Shown here piece by piece: positions 1-9,208 of a stretch of DNA of 64,000 nucleotides (positions are counted from its first letter, which is position 1; the number at the start of each line of letters is the position of its first letter). The notes beneath the pieces are model-generated. The model did no database searches and was not told the DNA's origin. It saw nothing but the letters and a program-made list of their open reading frames with translations. A program made the translations under genes and the position numbers. The stretch comes from an uncultured Christensenella sp. (GTDB taxonomy: Bacteria; Bacillota; Clostridia; Christensenellales; Borkfalkiaceae), in NCBI GenBank assembly GCA_905203015.1, contig CAJKUC010000007.1:39650-103649 (forward strand), in the 5' to 3' direction.

Positions 1-174
1 AACGAAACGGAGCGTGCGATTTTCGAGGCTCTGAAAACGACGGGAAAAGCGAACATCAACGCTCTGGCGCACGAAACGGGCTTGCCCGCATGGAAAATTT
101 CCGGAGCGATCACTTCTCTGGAAGTGAAAGGCATACTCATCCGCACGGGCGGAAATTTCGTTTCCCTCGTATAA
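1..174 (+). CDS. dprA: DNA processing protein DprA, C-terminal end (partial)
   Basis: The window opens inside an open frame that ends with TAA at 172-174. The 57 visible residues run from NETERAIFEALK to TGGNFVSLV and have the shape of the DprA C-terminal winged-helix domain: a short helix, the segment 'INALAHETGLP', a recognition helix 'KISGAITSLEVKG' and a closing beta wing. DprA (Smf) loads RecA on single-stranded DNA during natural transformation. The identification rests partly on position, because dprA directly precedes topA in many Firmicutes. The Rossmann-fold body lies upstream of the window. The 142 bases between this stop and topA hold no gene I can support. Confidence 0.75.
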   Translation, partial: NETERAIFEALKTTGKANINALAHETGLPAWKISGAITSLEVKGILIRTGGNFVSLV

Positions 175-316
175 TTTTCCTCCTCCCCTCTGTTTTTTTA
201 AAACGCAACGGCGAAAATCGCGGCGTTCAAAAAAGCGAAAAGGAAAAGCAAGAGGAAAACCGCGGCGGAATTACTTCTCAAAATAAACTTTTTTATCAAA
301 AAGGGCGTAAACATAA

Positions 317-2650
317 ATGGATTTAATTATCGTAGAATCACCATCCAAAGCAAAGACCATTTCCAAGTATCTCAAAGGCAAGTACAAAGTGGACGCGTCG
401 GCGGGACACATCCGGGATCTGCCCGTGCACTCCCTCGGCGTGGATATCAAAAACGACTTTCAGCCCCGCTACGTAAATTCGGAAGGCAAAGAAGATCTGA
501 TCCGCAGATTGCAGGACGAGACGAAAAAAGCCGACCGCGTATACCTTGCAACCGACCCCGACCGCGAAGGAGAAGCGATTTCGTGGCATCTGCAGACGGT
601 GCTGGGGCTGGACGAAAAAGCGAAAAACCGTATCGAATTCAACGAAGTATCGCAAAAAGCCGTGGAAAAGGCGCTTACGCAGCCGCGTACGATCAACTAT
701 AATCTCGTAGACGCGCAACAGGCGCGCCGCGTGCTCGATCGGCTGGTGGGCTACAAACTTTCCACTCTTTTAAATCACAAAATCGAAAACGACGGCGGCG
801 GAAAAACGCTTTCGGGCGGACGGGTGCAATCCGTGGCGCTGCGCCTGATCGTGGAACGGGAACGGGAAATCGAAGCGTTCGTACCGAAAGAATACTGGAA
901 TATTTCCGCGCTGCTTTCCGATAAGGAGAAAAAGCACTCGCCGTTCAAAGCCGCGCTCGAAAAGAAAAACGGCAAGAAATACAAGCCCGCCTCGAAAGAG
1001 GAAACCGACGGCGTTTTAGCCGCCCTGAAAGCGGGCGTATTCACCGTGGCGGCAATGAAAAAATCCGTGGTGAAAAGCCACGCGCCCGCCCCTTTCACCA
1101 CCAGTTCCATGCAACAGGAAGCATCGAACAAACTGGGGCTTACGGCGCCCGAAACGATGTCGCTCGCACAGCATTTATACGAAGGTATCGGCACGGAAAA
1201 CGGCGACCACATCGCCTTTATCACCTACATGCGTACCGATTCCGTGCGTATTTCTTCCGACGCGCAGCAAAGCGCGCTGGCGTATATCCGCACCGCGTAC
1301 GGCGACGCTTACGCGCCCGAAAAGCCGAATTTCTATTCCACGAAAAAGGACGCGCAGGACGCGCACGAAGCCGTGCGCCCCATCGACGTATCGATGACGC
1401 CCGAAAAGGCGAAAACGTTGCTGGATAAAAAGCACTATTCGCTGTACAAACTCATTTACGAACGTTTCCTCGCTTCGCAGATGGCGGAAGCGAAATACGA
1501 CAGCACGCAGATGGAAATCGACAATTCGGGCTACACGTTCAAAGCGAGCGGCAAGATCATGCTCTTCCCCGGCTACACCGCCGTATACCGCGAAACGGAA
1601 GCGAAAAAAGACGACGACGAAGCGGAAAGCGCGGAACTTCTGCCCGATCTGAAACAGGGCGAAGAAGTGCTTTGCGAAAAGATTACCACGGAACAGAAAT
1701 TCACGAAGCCGCCCCTTCGCTACACCGACGCTTCGCTTGTGAAAGCCATGGAAGAAAAGGGCATCGGCAGACCTTCCACCTATGCCACGATCATTGCGAA
1801 ACTCAATCAGAAGTACGTGAAAAAAGAAGGCAAATACATGAAGCCCGTACCCGTATCGTACGCCGTTTCGGATATGCTTGTGAAATGCTTTCCCGACGTG
1901 ATGGACGTAGGCTTTACGGCGGATATGGAAACGAAACTGGATAAAATCGAAGAAGGCGGGCAGCGCTGGCAGAACGTTATCGCGGATTTCTATCCCGATT
2001 TCGAGAAAAATCTGAAAAACGCCTCTACGTACGGCGACGAAGTGACCGACATAAAATGCGAAAAATGCGGCAGACCGATGATCCGCCGCACGGGGAAATA
2101 CGGAAAATATCTCGCCTGCTCCGGCTATCCCGAATGTCACAATATCGTGAGCGAAGGCGAGCAGGAAATTTCTGCCGTGCCCTGCCCCAAATGCGGGGAA
2201 AACATGGTGGTGAAAACGGGAAAATTCGGGAAATTCCTCGCCTGCCCCAACTACCCCGACTGCAAGACGACTCTTCCCTACCCCGAAGAAAACGGCTCGC
2301 CGAAATTTTACGGGATCTGCCCCGAATGCGGCAGCCCGATGGCGCAGAAAAAGACGAAAAAAGGCAAAATCTTCTACGGCTGTTCCGCTTACCCCGATTG
2401 CAAATTCTTATCGTGGGATATTCCCACGGGAAAGAAATGCCCGAAATGCGGCTCGGCAATCGTACAGACGGCGCGGGGATATATCCGCTGCTCGAACAAG
2501 GATTGCGATTACAAAGAAGGCAAAGCGAATACAAACGGAGGCAACGACGGCGGAGAAAACGCCGCGCCGAAAAAAACGTATACGCCGCTTCAATCGGAAG
2601 ATTTCGACGCTCCGCCTCTGATGGACGAACCCATTTACGGCGACGAATAA
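317..2650 (+). CDS. topA: DNA topoisomerase I (type IA)
   Basis: This 777-residue protein relaxes negatively supercoiled DNA by a single-strand break-and-pass mechanism. The Toprim domain opens with IIVESPSKAKTI (residues 4-15) and has the metal-binding DPDREGE at 80-86. The catalytic tyrosine is Y304 in FITYMRTDS. The C-terminal third carries four zinc-finger modules of the topoisomerase C4 type, starting CEKCGRPM, CPKCGENM, CPECGSPM and CPKCGSAI, followed by an acidic tail. The length fits the family. The start ATG at 317 has only a weak ribosome site (AAGGG at 301-305). trmFO follows after 13 bases, so the two are probably cotranscribed. Confidence 0.97.
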   Translation: MDLIIVESPSKAKTISKYLKGKYKVDASAGHIRDLPVHSLGVDIKNDFQPRYVNSEGKEDLIRRLQDETKKADRVYLATDPDREGEAISWHLQTVLGLDEKAKNRIEFNEVSQKAVEKALTQPRTINYNLVDAQQARRVLDRLVGYKLSTLLNHKIENDGGGKTLSGGRVQSVALRLIVEREREIEAFVPKEYWNISALLSDKEKKHSPFKAALEKKNGKKYKPASKEETDGVLAALKAGVFTVAAMKKSVVKSHAPAPFTTSSMQQEASNKLGLTAPETMSLAQHLYEGIGTENGDHIAFITYMRTDSVRISSDAQQSALAYIRTAYGDAYAPEKPNFYSTKKDAQDAHEAVRPIDVSMTPEKAKTLLDKKHYSLYKLIYERFLASQMAEAKYDSTQMEIDNSGYTFKASGKIMLFPGYTAVYRETEAKKDDDEAESAELLPDLKQGEEVLCEKITTEQKFTKPPLRYTDASLVKAMEEKGIGRPSTYATIIAKLNQKYVKKEGKYMKPVPVSYAVSDMLVKCFPDVMDVGFTADMETKLDKIEEGGQRWQNVIADFYPDFEKNLKNASTYGDEVTDIKCEKCGRPMIRRTGKYGKYLACSGYPECHNIVSEGEQEISAVPCPKCGENMVVKTGKFGKFLACPNYPDCKTTLPYPEENGSPKFYGICPECGSPMAQKKTKKGKIFYGCSAYPDCKFLSWDIPTGKKCPKCGSAIVQTARGYIRCSNKDCDYKEGKANTNGGNDGGENAAPKKTYTPLQSEDFDAPPLMDEPIYGDE

Positions 2651-2663
2651 AGCGGGGAAAAGC

Positions 2664-3992
2664 ATGAACGGAACGAACAAAAAAGAAAACGCGCGGGTGC
2701 TGGTGATCGGCGGCGGGCTGGCAGGCTGCGAAGCGGCTTACTACCTCGCAAAGCGCGGCGTGAAAGTGACTTTGGCGGACATGAAGCCGAAAAAGTATAC
2801 TCCCGCGCACGAAAGCCCCCTGCTGAGCGAACTCGTGTGCTCGAATTCGCTTAAAAGCAACGACGTATACGCGAACGCCTGCGGTCTTTTAAAAGAAGAA
2901 ATGCGGATTCTCGGCTCGCTGACGATGGAAGCGGCTGCCGCATCGAGCGTGCCCGCGGGCGGCGCGCTTGCCGTGGATCGGGAAAAATTCGCGGCGTACG
3001 TAACGGAAAAAATCAAAGCCGAACCGAACGTCACCGTAATCGGCAAAGAATACGAAACCGTTCCCGACGTTTCGGGCGACGAATACGTATTTGTGGCGAC
3101 GGGGCCTCTGACGGCGGACGCGCTGGCGGCGGACATCGAAAAAAAGACGGGAAAAAATCTGCATTTTTACGACGCTTCCGCGCCCGTGATCGCGGCGGAT
3201 TCCGTGGATATGAACGCGGCGTTTACGCAGGATCGCTACGACAAAGGCACGGGCGATTACGTAAACTGTCCGCTGACGAAAGACGAATATTATGCGTTCG
3301 TAAACGCCTTGCTTTCCGCGGAACGGGCGGTGCTGCACGATTTTGAAAAAGGCGAAATCTTCGAGGGCTGCATGCCGATCGAAGTGATGGCTTCGCGCGG
3401 AAAGGATACGCTCCGCTACGGTACGCTGAAACCAGTCGGCTTATCGGCGGAAGGAAAACGCCCCTTTGCCGTGGCGCAACTGAGGAAAGAAAACGCGGCG
3501 GGCACGGCGTACAATCTCGTCGGCTTTCAGACGAATCTGAAATTTCCCGAACAAAAGCGCGTGTTTTCCATGATTCCCGCTTTGAAAAACGCCGAATATC
3601 TGCGTTACGGCGTAATGCACCGCAATTCGTTTATTCTCTCCCCCGCCGTTTTGAATCGCGATTTCACGTTTAAATATAATCGGAACGTGCGTTTCGTCGG
3701 GCAACTGACGGGCGTGGAAGGATACGTGGAAAGCGCGGCTTCGGGGCTTTTCGCGGCGGCGTATTTATACGATTTTCTTACGGATAACGAACGCGGAACG
3801 GCGCCGGGCGACACGGTGATCGGCGCTCTTTCCGATTACCTCGTTTCGCCCAACCCGGATTTTCAGCCGATGAACGCGAATTTCGGTATTCTTCCCCCTC
3901 TTACCGAGCGGATCAAAGATAAGAAAGAGCGGTATCACGCTCTTGCCGGACGCGCTCTTGCTTCGATGCGCGACTGGGCGGCAAAAAATTAA
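2664..3992 (+). CDS. trmFO: Methylenetetrahydrofolate-tRNA-(uracil-5-)-methyltransferase TrmFO
   Basis: This 442-residue FAD enzyme forms 5-methyluridine at position 54 of tRNA, using methylenetetrahydrofolate as carbon donor. The dinucleotide-binding motif VLVIGGGLAGCEAAYYLA lies at about residues 12-29. The family segments 'ESPLLSELVCSNSLKSND' and 'RYGTLKPVGL' are present, as is the C-terminal 'GQLTGVEGYVESAASG' region. Length is normal. It sits between topA and hslV as in other Firmicutes, where the gene was once named gid. The 154 bases after it hold an inverted repeat (TTTCGGT at 3994-4000 with ACCGAAA at 4021-4027) that lacks a T-run, so I do not call a terminator. Confidence 0.96.
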   Translation: MNGTNKKENARVLVIGGGLAGCEAAYYLAKRGVKVTLADMKPKKYTPAHESPLLSELVCSNSLKSNDVYANACGLLKEEMRILGSLTMEAAAASSVPAGGALAVDREKFAAYVTEKIKAEPNVTVIGKEYETVPDVSGDEYVFVATGPLTADALAADIEKKTGKNLHFYDASAPVIAADSVDMNAAFTQDRYDKGTGDYVNCPLTKDEYYAFVNALLSAERAVLHDFEKGEIFEGCMPIEVMASRGKDTLRYGTLKPVGLSAEGKRPFAVAQLRKENAAGTAYNLVGFQTNLKFPEQKRVFSMIPALKNAEYLRYGVMHRNSFILSPAVLNRDFTFKYNRNVRFVGQLTGVEGYVESAASGLFAAAYLYDFLTDNERGTAPGDTVIGALSDYLVSPNPDFQPMNANFGILPPLTERIKDKKERYHALAGRALASMRDWAAKN

Positions 3993-4146
3993 CTTTCGGT
4001 ACGAACCGGATTTTACACGGACCGAAAACGCCATCAATTACACGGTGACTAACGATTCTTTACCCCTATCTATAAGATATGCGGCAGAAAAAAATCGCTT
4101 GCGGTTACCCTGAAATATCGAAAACGACTACAAGGAGAAAAAAACT

Positions 4147-4806
4147 ATGGAATTTCGCGGCACTACGATTTGCGCCGTAAAAAGAAACGGCGTCACCGCC
4201 ATCGCGGGAGACGGTCAGGTGACTTTGGGCGAATCGGTAATCTTTAAAAATTCCGCCGTAAAAGTGCGGCGGATCTATGGCGGGAAGGTGATTTTAGGAT
4301 TCGCGGGCTCGGTGACGGACGCGTTTTCTCTCACCGAACGCTTCGAGGGCATGCTGAATAAATTTGCGGGCAATCTGATGCGTTCCGCCGTGGAACTCGC
4401 CGAACTGTGGCGCAGCGACAAGGTGGGCAGAAAACTGGACGCGATGATGATCACCGCCGACAAAGACACCTTCCTTATCATTTCCGGCACGGGCGAAGTG
4501 ATCGAGCCCGACGGAAACGTATGCGCGATCGGCTCGGGCGGCAATTATGCCCTGGCGGCGGCGCGGGCTTTATACGCCGAAACGGACTATACGGCGGAGC
4601 AGATTGCGAGAAAAGCGCTGAAAATCGCTTCGGAAATCTGCGTATTCACGAACGACAACATCCGCTGTGAAACGGTGGGCGAAGCGACGGAGAAAACAAC
4701 GCCCGCCCTGCCCTCCGCGGCAGAAAAAGAGCGGGAGAAAGCGGAAAAGCCCGCGAAAAAGACCTGCCCGAAACGCGCCGCGAGATCGGCGAAGGAGGAA
4801 GAATAA
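4147..4806 (+). CDS. hslV: ATP-dependent protease peptidase subunit HslV (ClpQ)
   Basis: HslV forms the proteolytic double hexamer of the HslUV protease. Maturation should expose T6 of the sequence GTTICAV as the N-terminal nucleophile. The segment GDGQVTLG (22-29) and 'GFAGSVTDAF' (51-60) are typical of the family, as is 'CVFTNDNIRCETV' (165-177). The start at 4147 follows a good ribosome site (AAGGAG near 4132). The family normally ends near residue 177, but here a further 42 charged residues follow (178-219), rich in Lys, Glu and Ala. The gene overlaps hslU by one base (TAATG), so translation is probably coupled. Confidence 0.95.
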   Translation: MEFRGTTICAVKRNGVTAIAGDGQVTLGESVIFKNSAVKVRRIYGGKVILGFAGSVTDAFSLTERFEGMLNKFAGNLMRSAVELAELWRSDKVGRKLDAMMITADKDTFLIISGTGEVIEPDGNVCAIGSGGNYALAAARALYAETDYTAEQIARKALKIASEICVFTNDNIRCETVGEATEKTTPALPSAAEKEREKAEKPAKKTCPKRAARSAKEEE

Positions 4807-6116
4807 TGGATTTATCCCCCAGACAAATCGTAGAACAACTGGATAAATATATCATCGGGCAGGACGAGGCGAAAAAAGCCGTGGCGATCGCGCTTCGCAA
4901 TCGTTACAGAAGAAGCATGCTGCCCAAAGAAGTGCGGGAAGAAATCACGCCGAAAAACATCATCATGAAAGGGCCTACGGGCGTGGGCAAAACGGAAATC
5001 GCGCGGCGGCTTGCAAAACTGGTGCATGCGCCGTTCGTGAAAGTGGAAGCCACGAAATACACGGAAGTAGGCTACGTGGGAAAAGACGTGGAAGGCATGA
5101 TCCGCGATCTTGCGGAATGTTCGTATCGGCTTGTAAAAGCGGAAAAAGAAGAAGAAGTGAAATCGAAAGCGGTGGCTGCCGCCGAAAAACGGATTCTGAA
5201 AATCGTGCTGGAAGCAAAGCAGAACGAACGCGGCGATACCGCGAAAGAGATTTTCGAGGGGCGGATTTTAAGCGAACTCCGCGCGGGAAAACTGAATAAT
5301 TTCGTGATCGAAATGGACGTGGAAGACATTCCGCAGCCGATGGAACTCGTTCCGGGCGGAGCGTCGATCTCGATCGGCTCTATCTTCGGGGATATGTTCC
5401 GCGGGAAAAAGAAAAAACGCCGCTTAACCGTAAGCGAAGCGATGGAAATCGCGCTGACGGAAGAAGCGGACAAACTGGTGGACGAGGACGCCGTGAAAGC
5501 GGAAGCGTTATACCGTGCCGAAAACGACGGCATCGTATTCATCGACGAAATCGACAAGATCGCGGGAAAAGGCGAGCGCGGCGCGGATGTTTCGCGTGAG
5601 GGCGTGCAACGGGATATTCTCCCCATCGTGGAAGGCTCTACCGTGGTGACGAAATACGGCCCCGTGAAAACGGATTTCATCCTCTTTATCGCGGCGGGCG
5701 CGTTCCACGTATCTTCCGTGGAAGATCTGATTCCCGAATTACAGGGGCGTTTCCCCGTATCCGTGGAACTGCAATCTCTGACGAAAGACGATTTTATCAG
5801 AATTCTTACGGAAACGCAGAATTCGTTGACGTATCAGTATGCGGAACTGCTTTCCGTGGATAAGATCGCCCTGAAATTCGAGCCGGACGCGATCGAAAGA
5901 ATCGCAGAAATTTCCGTGGAACTCAATCTGACGAGCGAAGACATCGGCGCGAGACGTTTGCACACCGTGATGGAATACCTGCTGGAAGACGTTTCTTTCA
6001 ACGCGGGCGGCATGGACGTGGCGGAACCCGTACCCGTGGTGATTACGGGCTCGTACGTGGACGAGCATTTATCGAAACTGACGGGCAACCGCGATCTGAA
6101 AAAATACGTGTTATAA
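4806..6116 (+). CDS. hslU: ATP-dependent protease ATPase subunit HslU (ClpY)
   Basis: HslU is the AAA+ unfoldase that feeds substrates into HslV. Walker A is GPTGVGKT at residues 56-63 and Walker B lies in GIVFIDEIDKI. The inserted I domain between them is present, and the sensor region 'SLNAGGM'-like C domain follows. The protein ends in DLKKYVL, matching the hydrophobic C-terminal tail that family members insert into HslV to activate it (known for the family). Length (436) is normal. Start codon ATG overlaps the hslV stop. Confidence 0.97.
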   Translation: MDLSPRQIVEQLDKYIIGQDEAKKAVAIALRNRYRRSMLPKEVREEITPKNIIMKGPTGVGKTEIARRLAKLVHAPFVKVEATKYTEVGYVGKDVEGMIRDLAECSYRLVKAEKEEEVKSKAVAAAEKRILKIVLEAKQNERGDTAKEIFEGRILSELRAGKLNNFVIEMDVEDIPQPMELVPGGASISIGSIFGDMFRGKKKKRRLTVSEAMEIALTEEADKLVDEDAVKAEALYRAENDGIVFIDEIDKIAGKGERGADVSREGVQRDILPIVEGSTVVTKYGPVKTDFILFIAAGAFHVSSVEDLIPELQGRFPVSVELQSLTKDDFIRILTETQNSLTYQYAELLSVDKIALKFEPDAIERIAEISVELNLTSEDIGARRLHTVMEYLLEDVSFNAGGMDVAEPVPVVITGSYVDEHLSKLTGNRDLKKYVL

Positions 6117-6149
6117 ATACGCTGACGATACAAACGGAGAAAACAACTT

Positions 6150-7400
6150 ATGATCAACATCCCCAAGGGCACGAAAGACGTTCTGCCCGAAGATTCTTAC
6201 AAATGGCGTTTTGTGGAAGACACGGCGAGAGAAATCGCGCGGCTGTACTTTCTGAAAGAAATCCGCACCCCCGTTTTCGAGCATACGGAACTTTTCAACC
6301 GCGGCGTGGGCGACACCTCCGACGTGGTGACGAAAGAAATGTATACTTTCCAGGATAAAGGCGGCAGATCGATCACTTTAAAGCCCGAAGGAACGTCGGG
6401 TGCGGTGCGTTCGTTTATCGAAAACGGCATGGGCAGCGGCGTGCTTCCCGCAAAAATGTACTACATTATCCCCGCTTTCCGCTATGAACGCCCGCAGGCG
6501 GGAAGGTTACGGGAATTTCACCAGTTCGGCGTGGAAATTTTCGGCGCGAAAGGCGCGGATACCGACGCGGAAACGATTCTTCTCGCCGATACGTTTCTTA
6601 AAAAATTAGGCTTGAAAACGCGCCTGCACATCAATTCGATCGGCTGCCCCGCATGCCGCGCGGCATACAACAAAGCGCTGAAAGAATATTTCGCGCCGCA
6701 CCTTAACGAACTGTGTTTCGACTGCAAAACGCGCTACGAAAAGAATCCCCTGCGCCTACTGGACTGCAAGGAGGAATCCTGCCGTAAAATCAACGCCGAA
6801 GCCCCCTCTATTCTCGATTATTTATGCGACGATTGCAAAGCGCATTTCGAGGAAGTGAAAGAGAGGCTGACCTCGGCGGGCGTACCGTTTACCGTAGATT
6901 CCAGAATCGTGCGGGGACTGGACTACTACACGCGTACTGTGTTTGAATTCGTGGCGGACGGAATCGGCGCGCAGGGAACGGTGTGCGCGGGCGGAAGATA
7001 CGACGGACTGATCCGCAATCTCGGCGGCGGCGACGTGCCCGCCATCGGATTTGCCGCGGGCATAGAACGGCTGCTGATCGTGATGGAACAATCTGGCGTG
7101 AAGATTCCCGAAACGGAAACGCTTACCGCCTACATCGCGGGCATGGACGACAAATGCCGTAAAAAATCGTTTGAAATCGTGACGGAATTACGCAAAAACG
7201 GCGTGGTGGCGGAATGTGACCATATGGAGCGCTCCGTGAAATCCCAGTTTAAATACGCCGATAAATCGGGCGCGAAATACGTTGCCGTGATCGGCGAAAG
7301 CGAACTGGAAAAAGGCGCGGCTACAGTGAAAAACATGGCGACGGGCGAAGCGGAAGAAGTGAGTTTCGATCGCATCGCCGAATATTTTCGCAACAAATAA
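6150..7400 (+). CDS. hisS: Histidine-tRNA ligase
   Basis: This class II aminoacyl-tRNA synthetase of 416 residues charges tRNA-His. Motif 1 lies in 'IRTPVFEHTELFNRGVG', motif 2 near 'YYIIPAFRYERPQAGR', the histidine-specific motif VRGLDYYTRTVFEF near residue 252, and motif 3 in 'PAIGFAAGIERLL'. The C-terminal alpha/beta anticodon-binding domain follows from about residue 325. A ribosome site (GGAGAA near 6135) supports the start. It lies 33 bases after hslU. In many Firmicutes hisS pairs with aspS, but here it is followed by trxA. Confidence 0.97.
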   Translation: MINIPKGTKDVLPEDSYKWRFVEDTAREIARLYFLKEIRTPVFEHTELFNRGVGDTSDVVTKEMYTFQDKGGRSITLKPEGTSGAVRSFIENGMGSGVLPAKMYYIIPAFRYERPQAGRLREFHQFGVEIFGAKGADTDAETILLADTFLKKLGLKTRLHINSIGCPACRAAYNKALKEYFAPHLNELCFDCKTRYEKNPLRLLDCKEESCRKINAEAPSILDYLCDDCKAHFEEVKERLTSAGVPFTVDSRIVRGLDYYTRTVFEFVADGIGAQGTVCAGGRYDGLIRNLGGGDVPAIGFAAGIERLLIVMEQSGVKIPETETLTAYIAGMDDKCRKKSFEIVTELRKNGVVAECDHMERSVKSQFKYADKSGAKYVAVIGESELEKGAATVKNMATGEAEEVSFDRIAEYFRNK

Positions 7401-7454
7401 ACCATATTAAATCTGCCCCGTACGCTACTTTGGGCACATCGTGGGCTCAGACGG

Positions 7455-7479
7455 AAGCCGAGCCGCAAACGGCGGGCTT
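7455..7479 (+). other. Hairpin between hisS and trxA
   Basis: AAGCC (7455-7459) and GCCG (7462-7465) pair with CGGC (7470-7473) and GGCTT (7475-7479) around a CAAA loop, with a small bulge. It is followed by CAAATTTTAAAA rather than a clean T-run, so it could be a weak attenuator or a processing site. Function is inferred only. Confidence 0.35.
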
Positions 7480-7516
7480 CAAATTTTAAAAATAACAACG
7501 GAGGAAACACAGAAAA

Positions 7517-7828
7517 ATGAAACAAGTGACGGGAAAAGAACTGGAAGAATTACTGAAAGGCGACAAAACCGTTTTCGCGGATTTCTGGGCCACCTGGTGC
7601 GCCCCCTGCCGCATGCTGGCGCCGATCTTTGAAAGCGTGGCGGAAAAATACGCGGATCAGGCGGTGTTCGTGAAAGTGAACGTAGACGAAGAAACGGAAG
7701 CGGCGATCCGCTACGGCGTATCTTCTATCCCCAACGTGATCGCATTCCGCGGGGGCAGCGTTGCGAATAACAGCCTCGGCTACGTTCCCGAAGAGGAACT
7801 GGAAACGTTTGTGCAGGAAAATATCTGA
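7517..7828 (+). CDS. trxA: Thioredoxin
   Basis: A single thioredoxin domain of 103 residues that reduces disulfides in cytosolic proteins. The active site is FWATWCAPCRML with cysteines C28 and C31. The cis-proline is in 'SSIPNVIAF'. The active site is WCAPC rather than the more common WCGPC, which can shift the redox potential slightly. No signal peptide is present. A strong ribosome site (GGAGGAA near 7500) precedes the start. It is the last gene before a clear terminator. Confidence 0.95.
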   Translation: MKQVTGKELEELLKGDKTVFADFWATWCAPCRMLAPIFESVAEKYADQAVFVKVNVDEETEAAIRYGVSSIPNVIAFRGGSVANNSLGYVPEEELETFVQENI

Positions 7829-7845
7829 TCGCGCCCGCTTCTTCC

Positions 7846-7888
7846 GTATATCCGATTGCGTTTGTATATCCGATTGCGTTCGATTGCA
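7846..7888. repeat. Short tandem repeat after trxA
   Basis: GTATATCCGATTGCGTT occurs at 7846-7862 and again at 7864-7880, a period of 18 bases, followed by a partial third copy (CGATTGCA, 7881-7888). It lies between the trxA stop and the terminator. No function is evident. Confidence 0.6.
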
Positions 7889-8006
7889 TTTTTGCGCGAC
7901 AGCACCTTGCGGAAAACATTCGGGCATACCGATACGACTACGGAAGATACGGAAATTACGATCGGGAAAAATAACAAAACGGTTTTTCAATACAAAATAC
8001 AACGCG

Positions 8007-8046
8007 AAAAAACAGCCTCCGCAAAAATCACGGCGGCTGTTTTTTT
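8007..8046 (+). terminator. Rho-independent terminator after trxA
   Basis: The A-rich arm ending in AACAGCC (8011-8017) pairs with GGCTGTT (8035-8041), with an inner CCG/CGG pairing, and is followed by a run of T. The A-run on the 5' side means it could also act on the other strand. It separates the housekeeping block from the lacI promoter. Confidence 0.85.
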
Positions 8047-8083
8047 CTTAAAAAATTTTTTTGGATATTTTTTCAAAAAAGTA

Positions 8084-8112
8084 TTGACAAACGCTATTTC
8101 TTATGATATTAT
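8084..8112 (+). promoter_or_regulatory. Promoter of the LacI-family regulator gene
   Basis: A consensus -35 box TTGACA (8084-8089) and a -10 box TATTAT (8107-8112) are separated by 17 bases. An overlapping TATAAT (8110-8115) would give a 20-base spacer and is less likely. The operator at 8127-8142 lies where transcription would begin. Confidence 0.8.
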
Positions 8113-8126
8113 AATAGCGAAATTAG

Positions 8127-8142
8127 ATTTACTCGGGTAAAT
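8127..8142. promoter_or_regulatory. Probable LacI-family operator, upstream of the regulator
   Basis: ATTTACTCGGGTAAAT is a 16-bp near-perfect palindrome with the central CpG usual for LacI-family operators. Only the T/G pair next to the centre fails. It lies 15-30 bases after the -10 box, so binding should block transcription of the regulator itself. A sister site stands before the transporter operon. Confidence 0.75.
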
Positions 8143-8159
8143 TCGGGGGGCTTATTGCG

Positions 8160-9161
8160 ATGACAACGAGAAAAGACGTTGCGAAATTAGCGGGAGTTTC
8201 CGTTGCCACGGTATCGAACGTGCTCTCTAACAGGCTTACCGTATCCGATGAAAAGGCGGAAAGAGTACGCGCGGCGGCAAAGCAACTCAATTATTTTCCG
8301 AATCACACGGCGCGCAGCCTGTCGCTGGGGTTATCTTATCACATCGGCGTAATCATCAACGAATTCACAAACCCCTATCACATGGAAATCGTGCAATATG
8401 TGGGGAAATACGTCACCATGCACGGCTTTATGATGACGGTATTCGATTTCAAGGAAGACGCCAACACCGTATACAGATTTTTAGGCGAGCGGCAATTCGA
8501 CGCTCTTGTGAATTTCTCGTCGAACTTATATTCGGAAGAACTGCTCAGATTACTGAAAGATCGCGGAACGCTTCTTGTGAACTTCGCGAACGTAAGCGAT
8601 ATAGAAGTACACCACGACGTAGTGGGCGCGATGCTGGAATGCATGGAAAAACTGCGTTCGTTCGGGCATAAAAAAGTGGGCTACGTAAGCGTTGTGGATC
8701 CGCCCCGCTTTTATGCCGACGAAAGAGGCGCGACGTTTTCTTCCCGCCGCAAAGATTTCGGCTTCGACGAAAACGACGATTACATATTATTCAACGACGA
8801 TCTTGCCCGCGAATCGGGCGAGACCGGCTACGTTTTAACAAAACGACTCATCTCCGCGCACCCCGAAATCACCGCTCTTTTCGTGATGAACGACGTGGCG
8901 GCATTCGGCGCGATGCGCGCCTTAAAAGATCTGGGGCTGAACTGCCCCGCCGACGTTTCCGTGATCGGCTGCGACGATATTATTTTTTCACGGGAATACC
9001 TGCCTTCGCTTACGAGCATTTCTTTCGACAAGGAAGAATACGGCACGGAAATAGGAAAACGGATCGTGAATCACATACAAAACGGCGAAGATTATTCCGC
9101 CGATAAATACGTTGTGAAAGCGAAAGCCGTGTTCCGCGAAAGCGCGGGAAAATGCAGATAA
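8160..9161 (+). CDS. LacI/GalR-family transcriptional regulator
   Basis: A 333-residue regulator. The N-terminal helix-turn-helix 'KDVAKLAGVSVATVSNVL' (about residues 5-22) and hinge helix 'NHTARSLSLG' are followed by a periplasmic-binding-protein-like sensor domain (about 60-330) ending in 'DDIIFSREYLPSLTSI', as in GalR-type repressors. The start follows GGGGGG at 8145-8150. It is probably autoregulated through 8127-8142 and probably controls the importer operon through 9209-9222 (inference from matching palindromes). The sugar effector cannot be read from the sequence. Confidence 0.93.
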   Translation: MTTRKDVAKLAGVSVATVSNVLSNRLTVSDEKAERVRAAAKQLNYFPNHTARSLSLGLSYHIGVIINEFTNPYHMEIVQYVGKYVTMHGFMMTVFDFKEDANTVYRFLGERQFDALVNFSSNLYSEELLRLLKDRGTLLVNFANVSDIEVHHDVVGAMLECMEKLRSFGHKKVGYVSVVDPPRFYADERGATFSSRRKDFGFDENDDYILFNDDLARESGETGYVLTKRLISAHPEITALFVMNDVAAFGAMRALKDLGLNCPADVSVIGCDDIIFSREYLPSLTSISFDKEEYGTEIGKRIVNHIQNGEDYSADKYVVKAKAVFRESAGKCR

Positions 9162-9208
9162 GGGAAAAAATTTAAGGAAAAATCGATGAGTTTTATTTTT
9201 GTAAAAAA

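Noticed and set aside
1175..2140. 321-codon antisense frame within topA
   Set aside because: Fully overlaps topA including the zinc-finger region; composition is that of a shadow frame.
3993..4146. Inverted repeat after trmFO as a terminator
   Set aside because: No T-run follows the TTTCGGT/ACCGAAA pairing, and hslV follows on the same strand.
7846..7888. Tandem repeat as a start of a CRISPR array
   Set aside because: Only two full units with one-base spacing and no spacers; no cas gene in the window.
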